64,000 nt of DNA from Candidatus Melainabacteria bacterium (lineage in GTDB: Bacteria; Cyanobacteriota; Vampirovibrionia; Obscuribacterales; Obscuribacteraceae). The notes beneath the pieces are model-generated. The model was not told the DNA's origin and made no database searches. It saw only the letters and a program-made list of their open reading frames with translations. Both the position numbers and the translations under genes were made by a program. The DNA lies in the NCBI GenBank assembly GCA_016212515.1, contig JACRFZ010000072.1:1-64000 (forward strand), given 5' to 3'. Positions 1 through 8,890 of this stretch are shown here, one piece after another (positions within the stretch are counted from its first letter, which is position 1; each line of letters opens with the position of its first letter).

Positions 1-702
1 CAGGCTCCTTCTCTATCTCAGTGTTTGAATCCCGGCGGTACTTACCAGGCTCCTTCTCAATCTCAGTGGGTGAATCCCGGAGGTTCTAGTTCTACTCCTG
101 TCAGGCGCACAAAAGCCTCCACGGTCAGGTCTGCGCCCGCGCAGTCCCAGTGGGTCAATCCCGGCGGCTCCGCCGGTCAGTCCCAGTGGACCACACCACA
201 GTCTTCTTCCAGTTCCGCACCAGCGCAATCTCAGTGGACCACTCCCGGCTCCGGCGGTGGAAACTTGCAGGCCGGCAATGCACCTCTCTTTGGTCAGGTT
301 CTTGAACAAGAGGCAGGCGGCGGCGGCGGCAACTTCCAGGCCGGTGGCGCAATGCCTGCAGATAGCGGCATGGGTGGCGGACTTGTAGGCGGCGGCAACA
401 ATAATATGGCCGGAGGCGGCGGCGCCGACGGCACAGGCATGCCGGCCGGCGGTTTCCAGGTGAGCCCCGATGCAGCGGCCATGCCCGGTGTAATGAACTT
501 CCTCATGAACGTCATGCCCCAGAACCAAACCGGCGCAGCAAACCAAGCCAGGCCGGGAGGTTTCGCCGCCCCCAGGCGCGGTCCATCCACACCGCCCATG
601 GTGCGAGGCATAACCAACCAGGTCGGACGTACAATGAACAGAGCGGTGAACCGCAGCGTCAATCAGATGCTCTACAAAGGTCTTAACTCGCTACGCTTCT
701 AA
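1..702 (+). CDS. Repeat-rich Gly/Ser/Gln protein, 3' part only
   Basis: The reading frame is open from base 1, so the gene starts upstream of the window; only the C-terminal 233 codons are present. The first half consists of imperfect repeats built on SQWVNPGG and SQWTTP; the copy at bases 16-39 has decayed to SQCLNPGG. The second half is Gly/Ala/Met-rich low complexity and ends in a basic tail with NRAVNRSVNQML. No catalytic motif, signal peptide or membrane segment is visible in this part. The repeat style suggests a structural or surface-exposed protein, but that is inference. The function is not recognised. Confidence 0.7.
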   Translation, partial: QAPSLSQCLNPGGTYQAPSQSQWVNPGGSSSTPVRRTKASTVRSAPAQSQWVNPGGSAGQSQWTTPQSSSSSAPAQSQWTTPGSGGGNLQAGNAPLFGQVLEQEAGGGGGNFQAGGAMPADSGMGGGLVGGGNNNMAGGGGADGTGMPAGGFQVSPDAAAMPGVMNFLMNVMPQNQTGAANQARPGGFAAPRRGPSTPPMVRGITNQVGRTMNRAVNRSVNQMLYKGLNSLRF

Positions 703-713
703 TTTATAAAAAG

Positions 714-2138
714 TCATTCAGCGGGTCTATGCTTATCAAACTCTTCCTGTAAGAGACGGCCGGCATCCTGGTAATTATCAAAGATGCTGGTGACTCGGTC
801 GAGACGGCAGGTATACTCAGAGCGCAGCGTGGCTGGAATGTTCCTTAGAACATCGGCAACTTTGCCCTGCATCAAATAACAAAATGAAAGCTCATCGAGA
901 AGGGCGCGCTCTTGATAGCAAGCCGAATCGGAAGCCTGAAGGTTGAATTCCTGCAGGCTGCCGACACCTTTTTTGGCGCCGGCGTTTTCAAAGGGTCGCT
1001 CCTGCGCGGCCAGTTCCAGGCATTTGAGGGCTCGTTCGAAGTAGATCTCCGCCTGGTCATTAGCACCGCTGCGAGCCAGCACCGCAGCCAGGTCACAAAG
1101 AGGCTCAATTAGTAGATGAGAGCCGCTCAGTTTATTCTCGCCATCACCGGCGGTGCGCGACAAATCGGCTTCTTGCATCTGCAAAAGCTGTTTATAATCC
1201 TCAACAGCCTCCTCGAATTCATAGTTAGCCTTTAGCACTCGCCCTCTTACTCTCAATAACTGCCGATAAAGGCTGTGCTCGTCACCGAGAGTATTGAGTG
1301 CCTGATACACAGCTTGCCTGGCCGGCAAGAGAGCCTTCGACCATAACCCTTGAGCAAGCAGCGCCTCTGCCCGGATCATAAGAGGCTCAACAAGAAGAGC
1401 ATGAAAATGTTCCCCCGCCCCCAGGTTTTCAGCTCCGGGCAGAATCACTTCCATTGCATCCCTTGCCAGAGCCTGGGAAAGCGTATACTTGCCCTCCTTG
1501 TGGTGCAGCAAAGCGAGAGCCAGAAGCGGATAATAAGAGGAGCGATCACCTTTACCAAAACTCTTCTGGGCAAGTCCCAGAGCCTGTCTCAACTCCCGAC
1601 CAGCCGAAAGCAAATCGGACTGCTGCACCTTGACGCGACCAAGATGAGCTTGACTGCGCACCAAAAGACGAGTTGCTTCCTCTGCCAGGGCCGCTACTTT
1701 AGCACCGGTGGCGGTACTATTGGATTGACGCCAGGCTTTGATGTCCTTGACCAGTTGCTCCAGGATCAGACCAGCATCTTCCGGCGACTTCAGGCCGCTC
1801 TGCAAAGCCAGTACGGTCTCCTCCAGTTTGAGCTTGAAGTTAAGAAGCGCACACTTGCCCTGGACCGGCAGCCCCTCTAGAAGGGAGCCCACTAATTCGT
1901 AAGCGGCACCGGCCTCTTCATAGTCTTCCAGGCGTGCCTGTGAGCGCCCGAAGAGCAGCAGAAAGTCCACCAGTCCGCCCAACTCCTCTGTAAAGACCTT
2001 AGCCTTGTCCGGCTTACGAGCAGCCTGAGAGCGAATTTCATAATAGCGAGGTCGGCAGGCGATAAGCAGTTCACGGTACTGACCCCGGTCAAAAGCCTGC
2101 CTGGCTTCCTTCAGATCTCGATCAAGCACTGAACTCAC
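714..2138 (-). CDS. Tetratricopeptide-repeat (TPR) protein
   Basis: A 474-residue, mostly alpha-helical protein with degenerate TPR-like helix pairs throughout (for example AGAAYELVGSLLEGL near residue 75 and the stretch EEAVEDYKQLLQMQEADL near 310, then AEIYFERALKCLELA near 365). It has no signal peptide or membrane segment, so it is probably cytosolic and acts as a protein-binding scaffold. The start is a GTG at 2138 preceded by GGGAG six bases upstream. It lies downstream of hflX on the same strand, separated by 134 bases that hold a palindrome (2186-2210), so it may have its own promoter. The partner and process are unknown. Confidence 0.75.
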   Translation of the reverse strand: MSSVLDRDLKEARQAFDRGQYRELLIACRPRYYEIRSQAARKPDKAKVFTEELGGLVDFLLLFGRSQARLEDYEEAGAAYELVGSLLEGLPVQGKCALLNFKLKLEETVLALQSGLKSPEDAGLILEQLVKDIKAWRQSNSTATGAKVAALAEEATRLLVRSQAHLGRVKVQQSDLLSAGRELRQALGLAQKSFGKGDRSSYYPLLALALLHHKEGKYTLSQALARDAMEVILPGAENLGAGEHFHALLVEPLMIRAEALLAQGLWSKALLPARQAVYQALNTLGDEHSLYRQLLRVRGRVLKANYEFEEAVEDYKQLLQMQEADLSRTAGDGENKLSGSHLLIEPLCDLAAVLARSGANDQAEIYFERALKCLELAAQERPFENAGAKKGVGSLQEFNLQASDSACYQERALLDELSFCYLMQGKVADVLRNIPATLRSEYTCRLDRVTSIFDNYQDAGRLLQEEFDKHRPAE

Positions 2139-2185
2139 TGGCCACTCCCATCACAAGAATCGACTGACTCCACTAATTAGTATTG

Positions 2186-2210
2186 ACTGTTTGACGGACA
2201 ATCAAACAGT
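2186..2210. promoter_or_regulatory. Perfect 9-bp palindrome upstream of the TPR gene
   Basis: ACTGTTTGA and TCAAACAGT form a perfect inverted repeat around CGGACAA. On the - strand a TTGATT hexamer inside the right arm sits 17 bases before TACTAAT, a possible weak -35/-10 pair for the TPR gene. No T-run follows on the - strand, so it does not look like a terminator for hflX. An operator for a dimeric repressor is the simplest reading, but this is inference. Confidence 0.35.
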
Positions 2211-2272
2211 TTTATGTAGAATAGTCGACTCCAGGTTAAGAGGTCCGAAAAGTCTAAACCAGCGCATCCGAA

Positions 2273-4033
2273 CTAAGCGCTATATTTTTGCCTTTCCGGA
2301 CAGACCTCGGAAATCACTTCCTGGATTTTATTAAGAATGCCGCCCAGACCGAAACGCATGGTGGCAGAGCTGACGACGGGATTGGGAACCTGCCCCACCA
2401 GCCAGGCCAGATCCTCTTTGCGCACTTTATCGGCCTTGTTCAAAACCGTGATCATGGGTTTATCCACGGCACCAAGATCGCTCAAGACATCGTGCACCGA
2501 ACTGATATGCTCCAGCACATTAGGATGGGAGGCATCCACCACATGCACAAGCACATCGGCCACGGCTACCTCTTCCAGGGTGGCTCGGAAGGCTGTTACC
2601 AGGGAGGTGGGCAGTTTTTTGATAAAGCCCACTGTATCGGATATGAGCACCGGGCTGTGATCAGGCAGGGTAGTGCGTCTGGTTGTGGGATCGAGGGTGG
2701 CAAACAACTTGTCGCCGGTGTAGACATTGGCCTTGGTGAGGGCATTCAAGAGAGTAGACTTGCCGGAATTGGTATAACCGGTTAGGGCCACCACCGGCAG
2801 ATGATCGGCAACTCTGCGCTTGCGCTGCACATCCCGGTAACTCTTGATACGCTTGGCTTCTTCCTCCAGGAAGGTTATCTTTTCCCGAATGCGTCTTCGG
2901 TCGATCTCCAGCTTGGTTTCACCAGGTCCCCTGGTACCGATGCCGCCTCCCAGACGGGACAGGGTCTGCCCCTTGCCGATCAAGCGGGGATAAAGGTACT
3001 TGAGCTGGGCCAGTTCAACCTGTAACTTACCTTCCTTAGTCTGGGCTCTTTGAGCGAAGATATCCAGAATCAATTCGGTGCGGTCAATCACCTTGACGCC
3101 TACGACTTCTTCGATATTGCGTTGTTGATTGGGAGTAAGCTCTTGATCGACTATGAGCAGGGTAGCACCCAGTTCTTGAATCAGAAGAGAGACTTCCTGC
3201 ATTTTGCCGGAACCAAGAAAGTACTTGGGATCTGGTCCCTGACGAGTCTGAGTGAGACGACCGCAGACGGTGGCACCGGCGGTGCGAGCCAGGCGGGCCA
3301 GCTCATCGAGATCGTCCTCCACTTGCCAGGAATTAGCCCCGTCGCAGACCAGTCCCACCAGGAAGGCCCGCTCCTCTCCTTCAGCCACCGCCAGTTCTGG
3401 GGCGCGCGTGCGAAACTCTTCCTCCAGGGAACTGATAAGTTCCTCGAAATTATCTTCCTGGGTGCCCCTGGCCGTCATAGGAGGCAGGATCTTCCAGAGT
3501 TTGCCTTCCGGATCGCGACCAGGCAAAAGGTGAGCGAGAAGCACCTGGTCGGCGTGCTTTTGTTGTTCTCCTCGACTGCGGCTGAAACTGCCGGCGGGAT
3601 CAACTGAAATTTGAGCCAGAAGATCCAGCCGATTCCTGGCCATAAACTGCAGATTTTCTTTGGAATAAGCTATCTGTGGATGAGGATTCTTGCCGGCCCG
3701 ACCGGGTTCTTCCGCATCCTTCAAATTGTGAGGCAAGACCGTATGGATAATACGATGACCGCAAAGCCTGCCGGGTCCGACTCGCACCCCTCTAAGTTCG
3801 GGCATGTCGACTTCGGAAGGTTGACCGACTGTGACGTTTACCACCTGACCACGCCTGTTAACCACCACTGAGAGTGGATAGCCTGTTTCATGGGTAATTT
3901 CCGCGATGGAATCGGCAAGTTCCACCGTCAAGATCTTGTCTTTGGGAATACGCTTTTGCAGTAACCGATTCAGCTTCTTTAGTTCAGACTGCTTGAGTCC
4001 TTTAGCTTTTCCTAAATCTAGTTTGCCGTGCAA
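2273..4033 (-). CDS. hflX: GTPase HflX, long N-terminal form
   Basis: A ribosome-associated GTPase that in characterised bacteria splits stalled or stress-inactivated 70S ribosomes. The 586 residues comprise an N-terminal extension (about 1-215), the HflX N-terminal glycine-rich domain (AGATVCGRLTQTR, then KYFLGSGKMQEV), a coiled linker (RRRIREKITFLEEEAKRIK) and the G domain from about residue 415: G1 GYTNSGKST, G3 DTVGFIKKLP, G4 NKAD, G5-like SSA. E. coli HflX is about 426 residues, so the extension adds roughly 150; such long forms are known in other phyla. The start is a TTG at 4033 with an excellent GGAGGT six bases upstream. It is co-directional with the upstream transporter gene but separated by 299 bases. 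Confidence 0.95.
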   Translation of the reverse strand: MHGKLDLGKAKGLKQSELKKLNRLLQKRIPKDKILTVELADSIAEITHETGYPLSVVVNRRGQVVNVTVGQPSEVDMPELRGVRVGPGRLCGHRIIHTVLPHNLKDAEEPGRAGKNPHPQIAYSKENLQFMARNRLDLLAQISVDPAGSFSRSRGEQQKHADQVLLAHLLPGRDPEGKLWKILPPMTARGTQEDNFEELISSLEEEFRTRAPELAVAEGEERAFLVGLVCDGANSWQVEDDLDELARLARTAGATVCGRLTQTRQGPDPKYFLGSGKMQEVSLLIQELGATLLIVDQELTPNQQRNIEEVVGVKVIDRTELILDIFAQRAQTKEGKLQVELAQLKYLYPRLIGKGQTLSRLGGGIGTRGPGETKLEIDRRRIREKITFLEEEAKRIKSYRDVQRKRRVADHLPVVALTGYTNSGKSTLLNALTKANVYTGDKLFATLDPTTRRTTLPDHSPVLISDTVGFIKKLPTSLVTAFRATLEEVAVADVLVHVVDASHPNVLEHISSVHDVLSDLGAVDKPMITVLNKADKVRKEDLAWLVGQVPNPVVSSATMRFGLGGILNKIQEVISEVCPERQKYSA

Positions 4034-4332
4034 TATACGACCTCCGGATGGGAATTTTTAAGGTCCGACTGGCGGACTATAGCGGGCTGGGCAGAGCAAA
4101 AGCGCAGGCTCATGTTCGAATCATACCCGTTTATCAGCCGAATTACACTCACAATTAATGTATCCAGCAGAGCCACAAAAGTGACCATAAGGGCTATCCG
4201 TAAGGGTTCCGCCGCCGGGTTGCAAGATGCTCTTGGCATTGTAATAGCGAAGCTTATCTCGGCAAAAGCTCATCCATAGCGGCAACCGAAGGGGCAAAAG
4301 GTTCATCCGTTTGGGGATATGTTCCTATCCGC
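4034..4332. other. Intergenic region upstream of hflX
   Basis: These 299 bases separate the SulP gene from hflX, both on the - strand. A - strand frame of 73 codons (4018-4239) contains one hydrophobic stretch (IALMVTFVALLDTLIVSVI) and overlaps the hflX start by 16 bases. It has no clear ribosome-binding site and I do not call it a gene. A GTTCGAATC motif near 4114 resembles a tRNA T-loop, but no cloverleaf fits around it. The region presumably holds the hflX promoter; I could not pick one reliably. Confidence 0.4.
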
Positions 4333-6120
4333 TCAGGTAGCTCCGTTCGCTTCTCCATCTGCCGCGGGCTTTTCATCCACCGGCTCGGCTCGAAACTCGC
4401 GATTTTCACCCCTGGTGCCCTTGCGCCGCTCCCGGAAAACCGTGCCCAGAGCCCCCCAATCCATGACCAGGGTACCGCCTGAAGCGCGGTGTTGCTTGTC
4501 CCAGTTCATGAGCATATCCAGGCAGGCATGGTCGATATACTCGAGGTCTTCCAGATGAATATGCAATTCCGAATCGGGCTTGACCCTATCCACGGTATCG
4601 GCCAACTTGGGCAGACTGAGGAAAGTGGCGGCACCACTCAATGAGACATGGGTGCGATTGCGCTTGGGATCGTAGCGAAACTTGATTTCCAGGTGGGAAA
4701 AGATATAGAGCAGCTTGCAAACGGAGAATACAACCCCGGCAATCACACCGGTGAGAAGGTCCTGACAGACAATCAAAACGACGGTGGCCAGATAGATCAA
4801 GGCTTCAGACCGGCCGTAACGGCGCATGTCTTTAATGACTTTAAAGTTGACCATCTTGTAGCCGGTGAAGACAAGCAAGGCCGCCAGAGCCGAGGTGGGG
4901 ATAAGTTCAAGAATGTGCGGCAGCACCACCACAAAGAGCAAAATCCAGAAGCCGTGCAATACAGACGAAAGGCGGCTTTTGGCTCCGGCTGCCACATTTA
5001 CGCCGCTGCGCACCATCACGCCGGTGAGGGGCAGGCAACCGACCATTCCACAAAGAGTATTGCCCACACCCTGTGCCACCAGTTCCCGGTCATAATTGGT
5101 GCGCGCTCCGCTATGCATTTTATCGAGAGCAGCACAGGTCAAAAGGGTTTCGGCAGTGGCAATAAAGGCGATGGCCACGGCATCAAGCAGCACCTCGGTG
5201 CTCAAATACTTTTGAAAATCGAGCAAGCTGGTGATGTGCAGAGAAGCAAACATGTTTTCAGGGATGTTTACGTAGCGCACCGGCAGGGCCAGAACCGCTG
5301 AAAAAACAGTTGCCAGCAATATCGCCACCAGGGAGCCCGGCAAGATCTTCAAGCGACCATATGCAAATTTCTGCCAGAGCACAAGAATGACAATGGTCAC
5401 AAGACCCACCGCGGCCGCCAGATGATGGGTGGTCTCGGCAGCGCCTGTGCCGGGTACGTTCAGACCTTTCCAGATGGCAGCCGGAATGGAAAGCAAGTTG
5501 TTGATACCGCTGCCTTTTGGAGAGTCGTCAACCATGACATGGAACTGAGCGGCAAAAATGAGCACGCCGATACCGGACAACATGCCGTTTATAACACTGG
5601 GCGGCACCGCCCGAAACCACGGCGCCAGGCGGCATAACCCGGCAACGACCTGCACAAGACCGGCCAGGCAGAAGATAACACCAAGTCTCTCGGTGCCATG
5701 CTCTTTAATCAGTTCCAGCACAACCACAGCCAGACCGGCGGCCGGACCGCTAACCTGCATGGGGCTACCGCCCAGGAAGCCGACTACGATACCGCCGATA
5801 ATACCAGTAACGATACCATGGGCGGGGCTAAGCCCGGAAGCAATGGCAATACCCATACAAAGAGGCAGGGCAACTAGAAACACCACCACCGAAGCCAGAA
5901 AATCGGCACCGTAAGAGGGCGTTCCCTTGCCGTTCGACTTCGGCTCGGAAGAAACGGGCTTGGTTTTGGCGATTTCCTGAGCCCGGGCACTGTTCAAGGC
6001 CAGCATAGCAAAGAGAGAATCACCGGCCAGGGGCTTCTTACCACTTGGCTGCCCGGGCTCCGACTGAGGCTTTGCCGGCGGGCGCAAGCCTGAATCGGAT
6101 TCGAACGGTGAATCTGCCAC
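4333..6120 (-). CDS. SulP-family anion transporter with STAS domain
   Basis: A secondary transporter of inorganic anions (sulfate, bicarbonate or similar) in the cytoplasmic membrane. After a disordered 70-residue cytosolic N-terminus come 10 or more hydrophobic segments beginning with ASVVVFLVALPLCMGIAIA. The SulP signature is visible as GIVTGIIGGIVVGFLGGS, then QVSGPAAGLAVVV. The C-terminus (about 480-570) is a STAS domain: HVSLSGAATFLSLPKL, then DLEYIDHACLDML. The final 30 residues are charged and low-complexity. The start is a GTG (6118-6120). Substrate cannot be told from sequence; bicarbonate and sulfate are both possible. No carbonic anhydrase or sulfate-assimilation gene is adjacent. 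Confidence 0.9.
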   Translation of the reverse strand: MADSPFESDSGLRPPAKPQSEPGQPSGKKPLAGDSLFAMLALNSARAQEIAKTKPVSSEPKSNGKGTPSYGADFLASVVVFLVALPLCMGIAIASGLSPAHGIVTGIIGGIVVGFLGGSPMQVSGPAAGLAVVVLELIKEHGTERLGVIFCLAGLVQVVAGLCRLAPWFRAVPPSVINGMLSGIGVLIFAAQFHVMVDDSPKGSGINNLLSIPAAIWKGLNVPGTGAAETTHHLAAAVGLVTIVILVLWQKFAYGRLKILPGSLVAILLATVFSAVLALPVRYVNIPENMFASLHITSLLDFQKYLSTEVLLDAVAIAFIATAETLLTCAALDKMHSGARTNYDRELVAQGVGNTLCGMVGCLPLTGVMVRSGVNVAAGAKSRLSSVLHGFWILLFVVVLPHILELIPTSALAALLVFTGYKMVNFKVIKDMRRYGRSEALIYLATVVLIVCQDLLTGVIAGVVFSVCKLLYIFSHLEIKFRYDPKRNRTHVSLSGAATFLSLPKLADTVDRVKPDSELHIHLEDLEYIDHACLDMLMNWDKQHRASGGTLVMDWGALGTVFRERRKGTRGENREFRAEPVDEKPAADGEANGAT

Positions 6121-6296
6121 GGCTTAAATAAACCTCTTAGAAGGGTCTCGCATAAATATGGTTACCTTTGTTCAGAATGTCTAACGGAGACTTTTGTTCC
6201 CGTCAGGCTCAGAAAAGCCAGGGCAAGATCTACTTTCCCGAGCAGTCCGGAAATCCGATTTAGGCCAATTTTAGCAGCCGGGAAAGGCGAAACACT

Positions 6297-6318
6297 AAAA
6301 AAATCCCATCCGGCATGG
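6297..6318 (-). terminator. Weak Rho-independent terminator after the FAD oxidase gene
   Basis: Read on the - strand, CCAT-GCCGG-ATGG is followed by GA and seven T residues, 11 bases beyond the stop codon of the GlcD-type gene. The stem is only four base pairs, so efficiency is doubtful, but the position and T-run fit. Confidence 0.4.
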
Positions 6319-6328
6319 TCTTAGATAG

Positions 6329-7771
6329 TCAACAAGAGAGCTGTTGATGTCGCAAAAGCGGGCGTGCACCGGCTTCTCCGCAGGTTTTCAACTGAGGCAG
6401 AACTTTGCCGGGATTAAGCCGCCCATCCGGGTCCAGACTGGTTTTAATCAAGCCCATGAATTCCAGGTCCTGGGGTCCGAAGGCGGACTCCATTTCCATA
6501 AGCTTCTCCACGCCGATACCGTGTTCCCCGGAAAGGGTTCCGCCCAAATCTACGCAAAGATGCAAGATCTCTCTACCGGCACTTATTACCCTGGCTACCT
6601 CCGCCTGGTCTTCCCGGTGGTAGAGCATACAGGGATGCAGGTTGCCGTCACCGGCATGATAAACATTGGCAATGGTCAGCCCATGGCGTTCGCCGATTTT
6701 GGCTATGCCTTCTATAGCTTCCGCCAGACGAGATCTGGGAATGACGCCGTCGAGCACATAACCATGGGGAGCAATGCGCCCCAGTGCGCCAAAGGATGTC
6801 TTGCGCGCCTTCCAGATATCGGCCCGCTCTCTAGCGTTTTCCGCCCAGCGACTCTCAATCAGTCCATTCTCGAGCAAACACTTTTCCACAATGGCTCTGG
6901 CGCAAGCAATACCGGCCTCCACCCCATCCAGTTCGATAATCAAAAGGGCCTGGGCATCGCGCCTCAGACCAAGGCCTAAATAGTCCTCGACGGCATTGAG
7001 AGTGAGATTATCGATCATTTCCATGGCCGCCGGCACCACCCCTTGCGCCACTATATCTGATACCGCCTGCCCGCACTGGCGCACGGTCGAAAAGTAGGCC
7101 AGGAGGGTCTCAACCTTAGCGGCCACAGGCGTCAGCCGCAAAAGGGCCTCGGTCACTACCAGCAAGGTACCCTCGGAACCAATAACCACACCGGTCAGAT
7201 CCAGCCCGCCCCGGTTGAAACCGCCCAGAGCGACAACTTCCCCCCGGGCATTGACGCCCCCGAGAGCCAGCACATGGTGAGTGGTCATACCGTATTTGAG
7301 AGTATGGGGACCACCGGCATTTTCAGCGATGTTGCCGCCTATTGTGGAGGCAATTTGAGAACTGGGATCGGGAGCAAAATAAAGACCGTAAGGTTCGGCC
7401 TGCCTGGAAACCGAAACATTGGTTGCCCCCACCTGCACCAGGGCCGCCCGTTCTGCAGCATCGATGTGCAAGACTTTATTCATGCGGGTGAGCACCAGGC
7501 TGAGCCCGCCCCGCACACAGGTGGCACCGCCGGAAAGCCCGGTACCGGCCCCCCTTGCCGTCACCGGCAAAGTCGGAGCCAGTTCTGCCGCCACCTTCAC
7601 CACCGCCGCCACTTCTTCTGTAGAAGCAGGCAAAACCACCAGATCAGGGCTGGCCGTATCGAGGGTCTCGGCATCGGCATCATAGAGACTGAGGTCGAAG
7701 GCATCGGTGAGAACATTTTCAGCACCGACTATGGCCTTTAGATCATCGAGAAGTTTAGCGGCGAGAACCAT
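6329..7771 (-). CDS. glcD: FAD-linked 2-hydroxy-acid oxidase, GlcD type
   Basis: Oxidises a 2-hydroxy acid (glycolate or D-lactate) to the keto acid using FAD. The FAD-binding PCMH domain covers about residues 40-215, with TARGAGTGLSGGATC as the pyrophosphate loop and PDPSSQIASTIGGNIAENAG. The C-terminal FAD-oxidase domain has the metal/substrate motif NVYHAGDGNLHP and ends with GGTLSGEHGIG. At 480 residues it matches GlcD (about 499). No GlcE or GlcF partner lies in the window, so it may act alone like D-lactate dehydrogenases. The ATG at 7771 is preferred over a GTG two codons earlier because AGGTG lies just upstream of it. Confidence 0.88.
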   Translation of the reverse strand: MVLAAKLLDDLKAIVGAENVLTDAFDLSLYDADAETLDTASPDLVVLPASTEEVAAVVKVAAELAPTLPVTARGAGTGLSGGATCVRGGLSLVLTRMNKVLHIDAAERAALVQVGATNVSVSRQAEPYGLYFAPDPSSQIASTIGGNIAENAGGPHTLKYGMTTHHVLALGGVNARGEVVALGGFNRGGLDLTGVVIGSEGTLLVVTEALLRLTPVAAKVETLLAYFSTVRQCGQAVSDIVAQGVVPAAMEMIDNLTLNAVEDYLGLGLRRDAQALLIIELDGVEAGIACARAIVEKCLLENGLIESRWAENARERADIWKARKTSFGALGRIAPHGYVLDGVIPRSRLAEAIEGIAKIGERHGLTIANVYHAGDGNLHPCMLYHREDQAEVARVISAGREILHLCVDLGGTLSGEHGIGVEKLMEMESAFGPQDLEFMGLIKTSLDPDGRLNPGKVLPQLKTCGEAGARPLLRHQQLSC

Positions 7772-7838
7772 ACACACCTGAAATTGAGAGCATGGCTATT
7801 CTAATGCATTTTTTCAGGTCAGGGTCGGCCGCTAAGCT

Positions 7839-8702
7839 TCAGCGCATCATGGGCATCATTTGCTGCATGGGACGCATTTGCTGCTGTTGCTGCTGCATTT
7901 GTTGCTGCTGCTGCCGGGGTTGCCCCTGTTGTACAGTTTCGCGGTCGTTGATCATGTATTTGAAGCCCTGGTTGCCGTAATTCCAGGTAAAGGTGCCGGT
8001 CTTTTCCACAAACTGCCGCCTGGAGTTGGGCGGAAACTCCAGCACCGGGTTATTGGTCATGGAATTGACCACTCCCAGAAGCATGGCGTTATACATGGGA
8101 TTAGGACTTTTCTGCAAAATGCGCACATTGCCGATACGGCCGTCTCTGGCCACGCAGTAGCTGACCTGGCAGAGCAAAGGCGGGCTGGCCTTGAAAGCCA
8201 TCTGAGCCAGACCGTTGAAACGCACATAAATAGCTTCCGCCACCCGCTTGTGCCAGGCATCCCAGAGCAGTTGCATTTCAGCCGAACTGTCGGGCTCGTT
8301 ATTTCTGGCTTGCTGCTGCTGGACGCCGTTGCGTAGCGGTTTGTTTTGCACCGGCGGCGGCGTCGGCATGGTGTCTTCCGAGCCGGGCATTTGCTCGCCG
8401 CTGAAAACCCCCTGACCCTGATCTTGCACATTTAAGTTAAAAGGTTTCTTGGGCGGTGCAGCCTTGGGCGTATCAACTTCGAAAGAGCCGGGGGGCGCTT
8501 CCAGCAACTGATCTACCGGATTGTCTTCCGGGGCGCTGCCGAAAGGATCACCCTGAATATGCTTGCGGTCGAGGCTGGGAGCGGGTTGATGGATAATATC
8601 TTCCTGCAAAACGCCCCCTTTCAGGCTACCCTGGGCCTGGGCCGGGCTTGGAAGCATCAGACAGAGGGAAAAACTTAAAATGGTAAGGTTTTTGAATTTC
8701 AT
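7839..8702 (-). CDS. Exported TonB-C-like protein with Gln/Met-rich tail
   Basis: The 287 residues begin with a clear signal peptide (KFKNLTILSFSLCLMLPSPAQAQG, cleavage after AQA). A Pro-rich disordered stretch (about 30-135) is followed by a TonB C-terminal-like fold at about 150-240, with WHKRVAEAIYVRF, SYCVARDGRIGNVRI and NPVLEFPPNSRR. In related proteins this fold binds envelope partners, and the spacing resembles periplasmic proteins annotated as TonB family. It lacks the N-terminal membrane anchor of true TonB. The last 30 residues are Gln/Met-rich (QQQQQMQQQQQQMRPMQQ). It is divergent from tatD across a hairpin-bearing intergenic region. An exported envelope scaffold is likely; the exact role is unknown. 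Confidence 0.75.
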   Translation of the reverse strand: MKFKNLTILSFSLCLMLPSPAQAQGSLKGGVLQEDIIHQPAPSLDRKHIQGDPFGSAPEDNPVDQLLEAPPGSFEVDTPKAAPPKKPFNLNVQDQGQGVFSGEQMPGSEDTMPTPPPVQNKPLRNGVQQQQARNNEPDSSAEMQLLWDAWHKRVAEAIYVRFNGLAQMAFKASPPLLCQVSYCVARDGRIGNVRILQKSPNPMYNAMLLGVVNSMTNNPVLEFPPNSRRQFVEKTGTFTWNYGNQGFKYMINDRETVQQGQPRQQQQQMQQQQQQMRPMQQMMPMMR

Positions 8703-8767
8703 GGCAAGTCTTCTGCAAGGGAGCGTTCAAACAATTTTATAGGTTGCCGAATAGTAAGTTCTGGAAG

Positions 8768-8804
8768 CAATCTTGAAAAGACCGAAAAAATCGGTCAAAG
8801 ATTG
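8768..8804. promoter_or_regulatory. Long two-step hairpin in a divergent intergenic region
   Basis: An outer stem of seven pairs (CAATCTT with AAGATTG) encloses an inner stem of six pairs (GACCGA with TCGGTC) around an A5 loop. The internal loop is asymmetric (GAAAA against A). It lies between the divergent TonB-like gene and the TatD gene, with no T-run on either side, so it is more likely a regulatory palindrome or leader structure than a terminator. Confidence 0.4.
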
Positions 8805-8890
8805 TCAGTAATTGGATGCTTTAAATTTACTGCAAAACGAGAAAAAGTAAATCGCAATTCCCCCATATATTCTCAAGAAACTGAGGTCCC

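Noticed and set aside
3050-3607. 185-codon + strand frame opposite hflX
   Set aside because: It lies wholly opposite the conserved HflX coding sequence and contains no recognisable motif.
4080-4135. tRNA-like GTTCGAATC motif
   Set aside because: Only three base pairs form around the T-loop-like sequence, and no acceptor stem, D arm or CCA fits.
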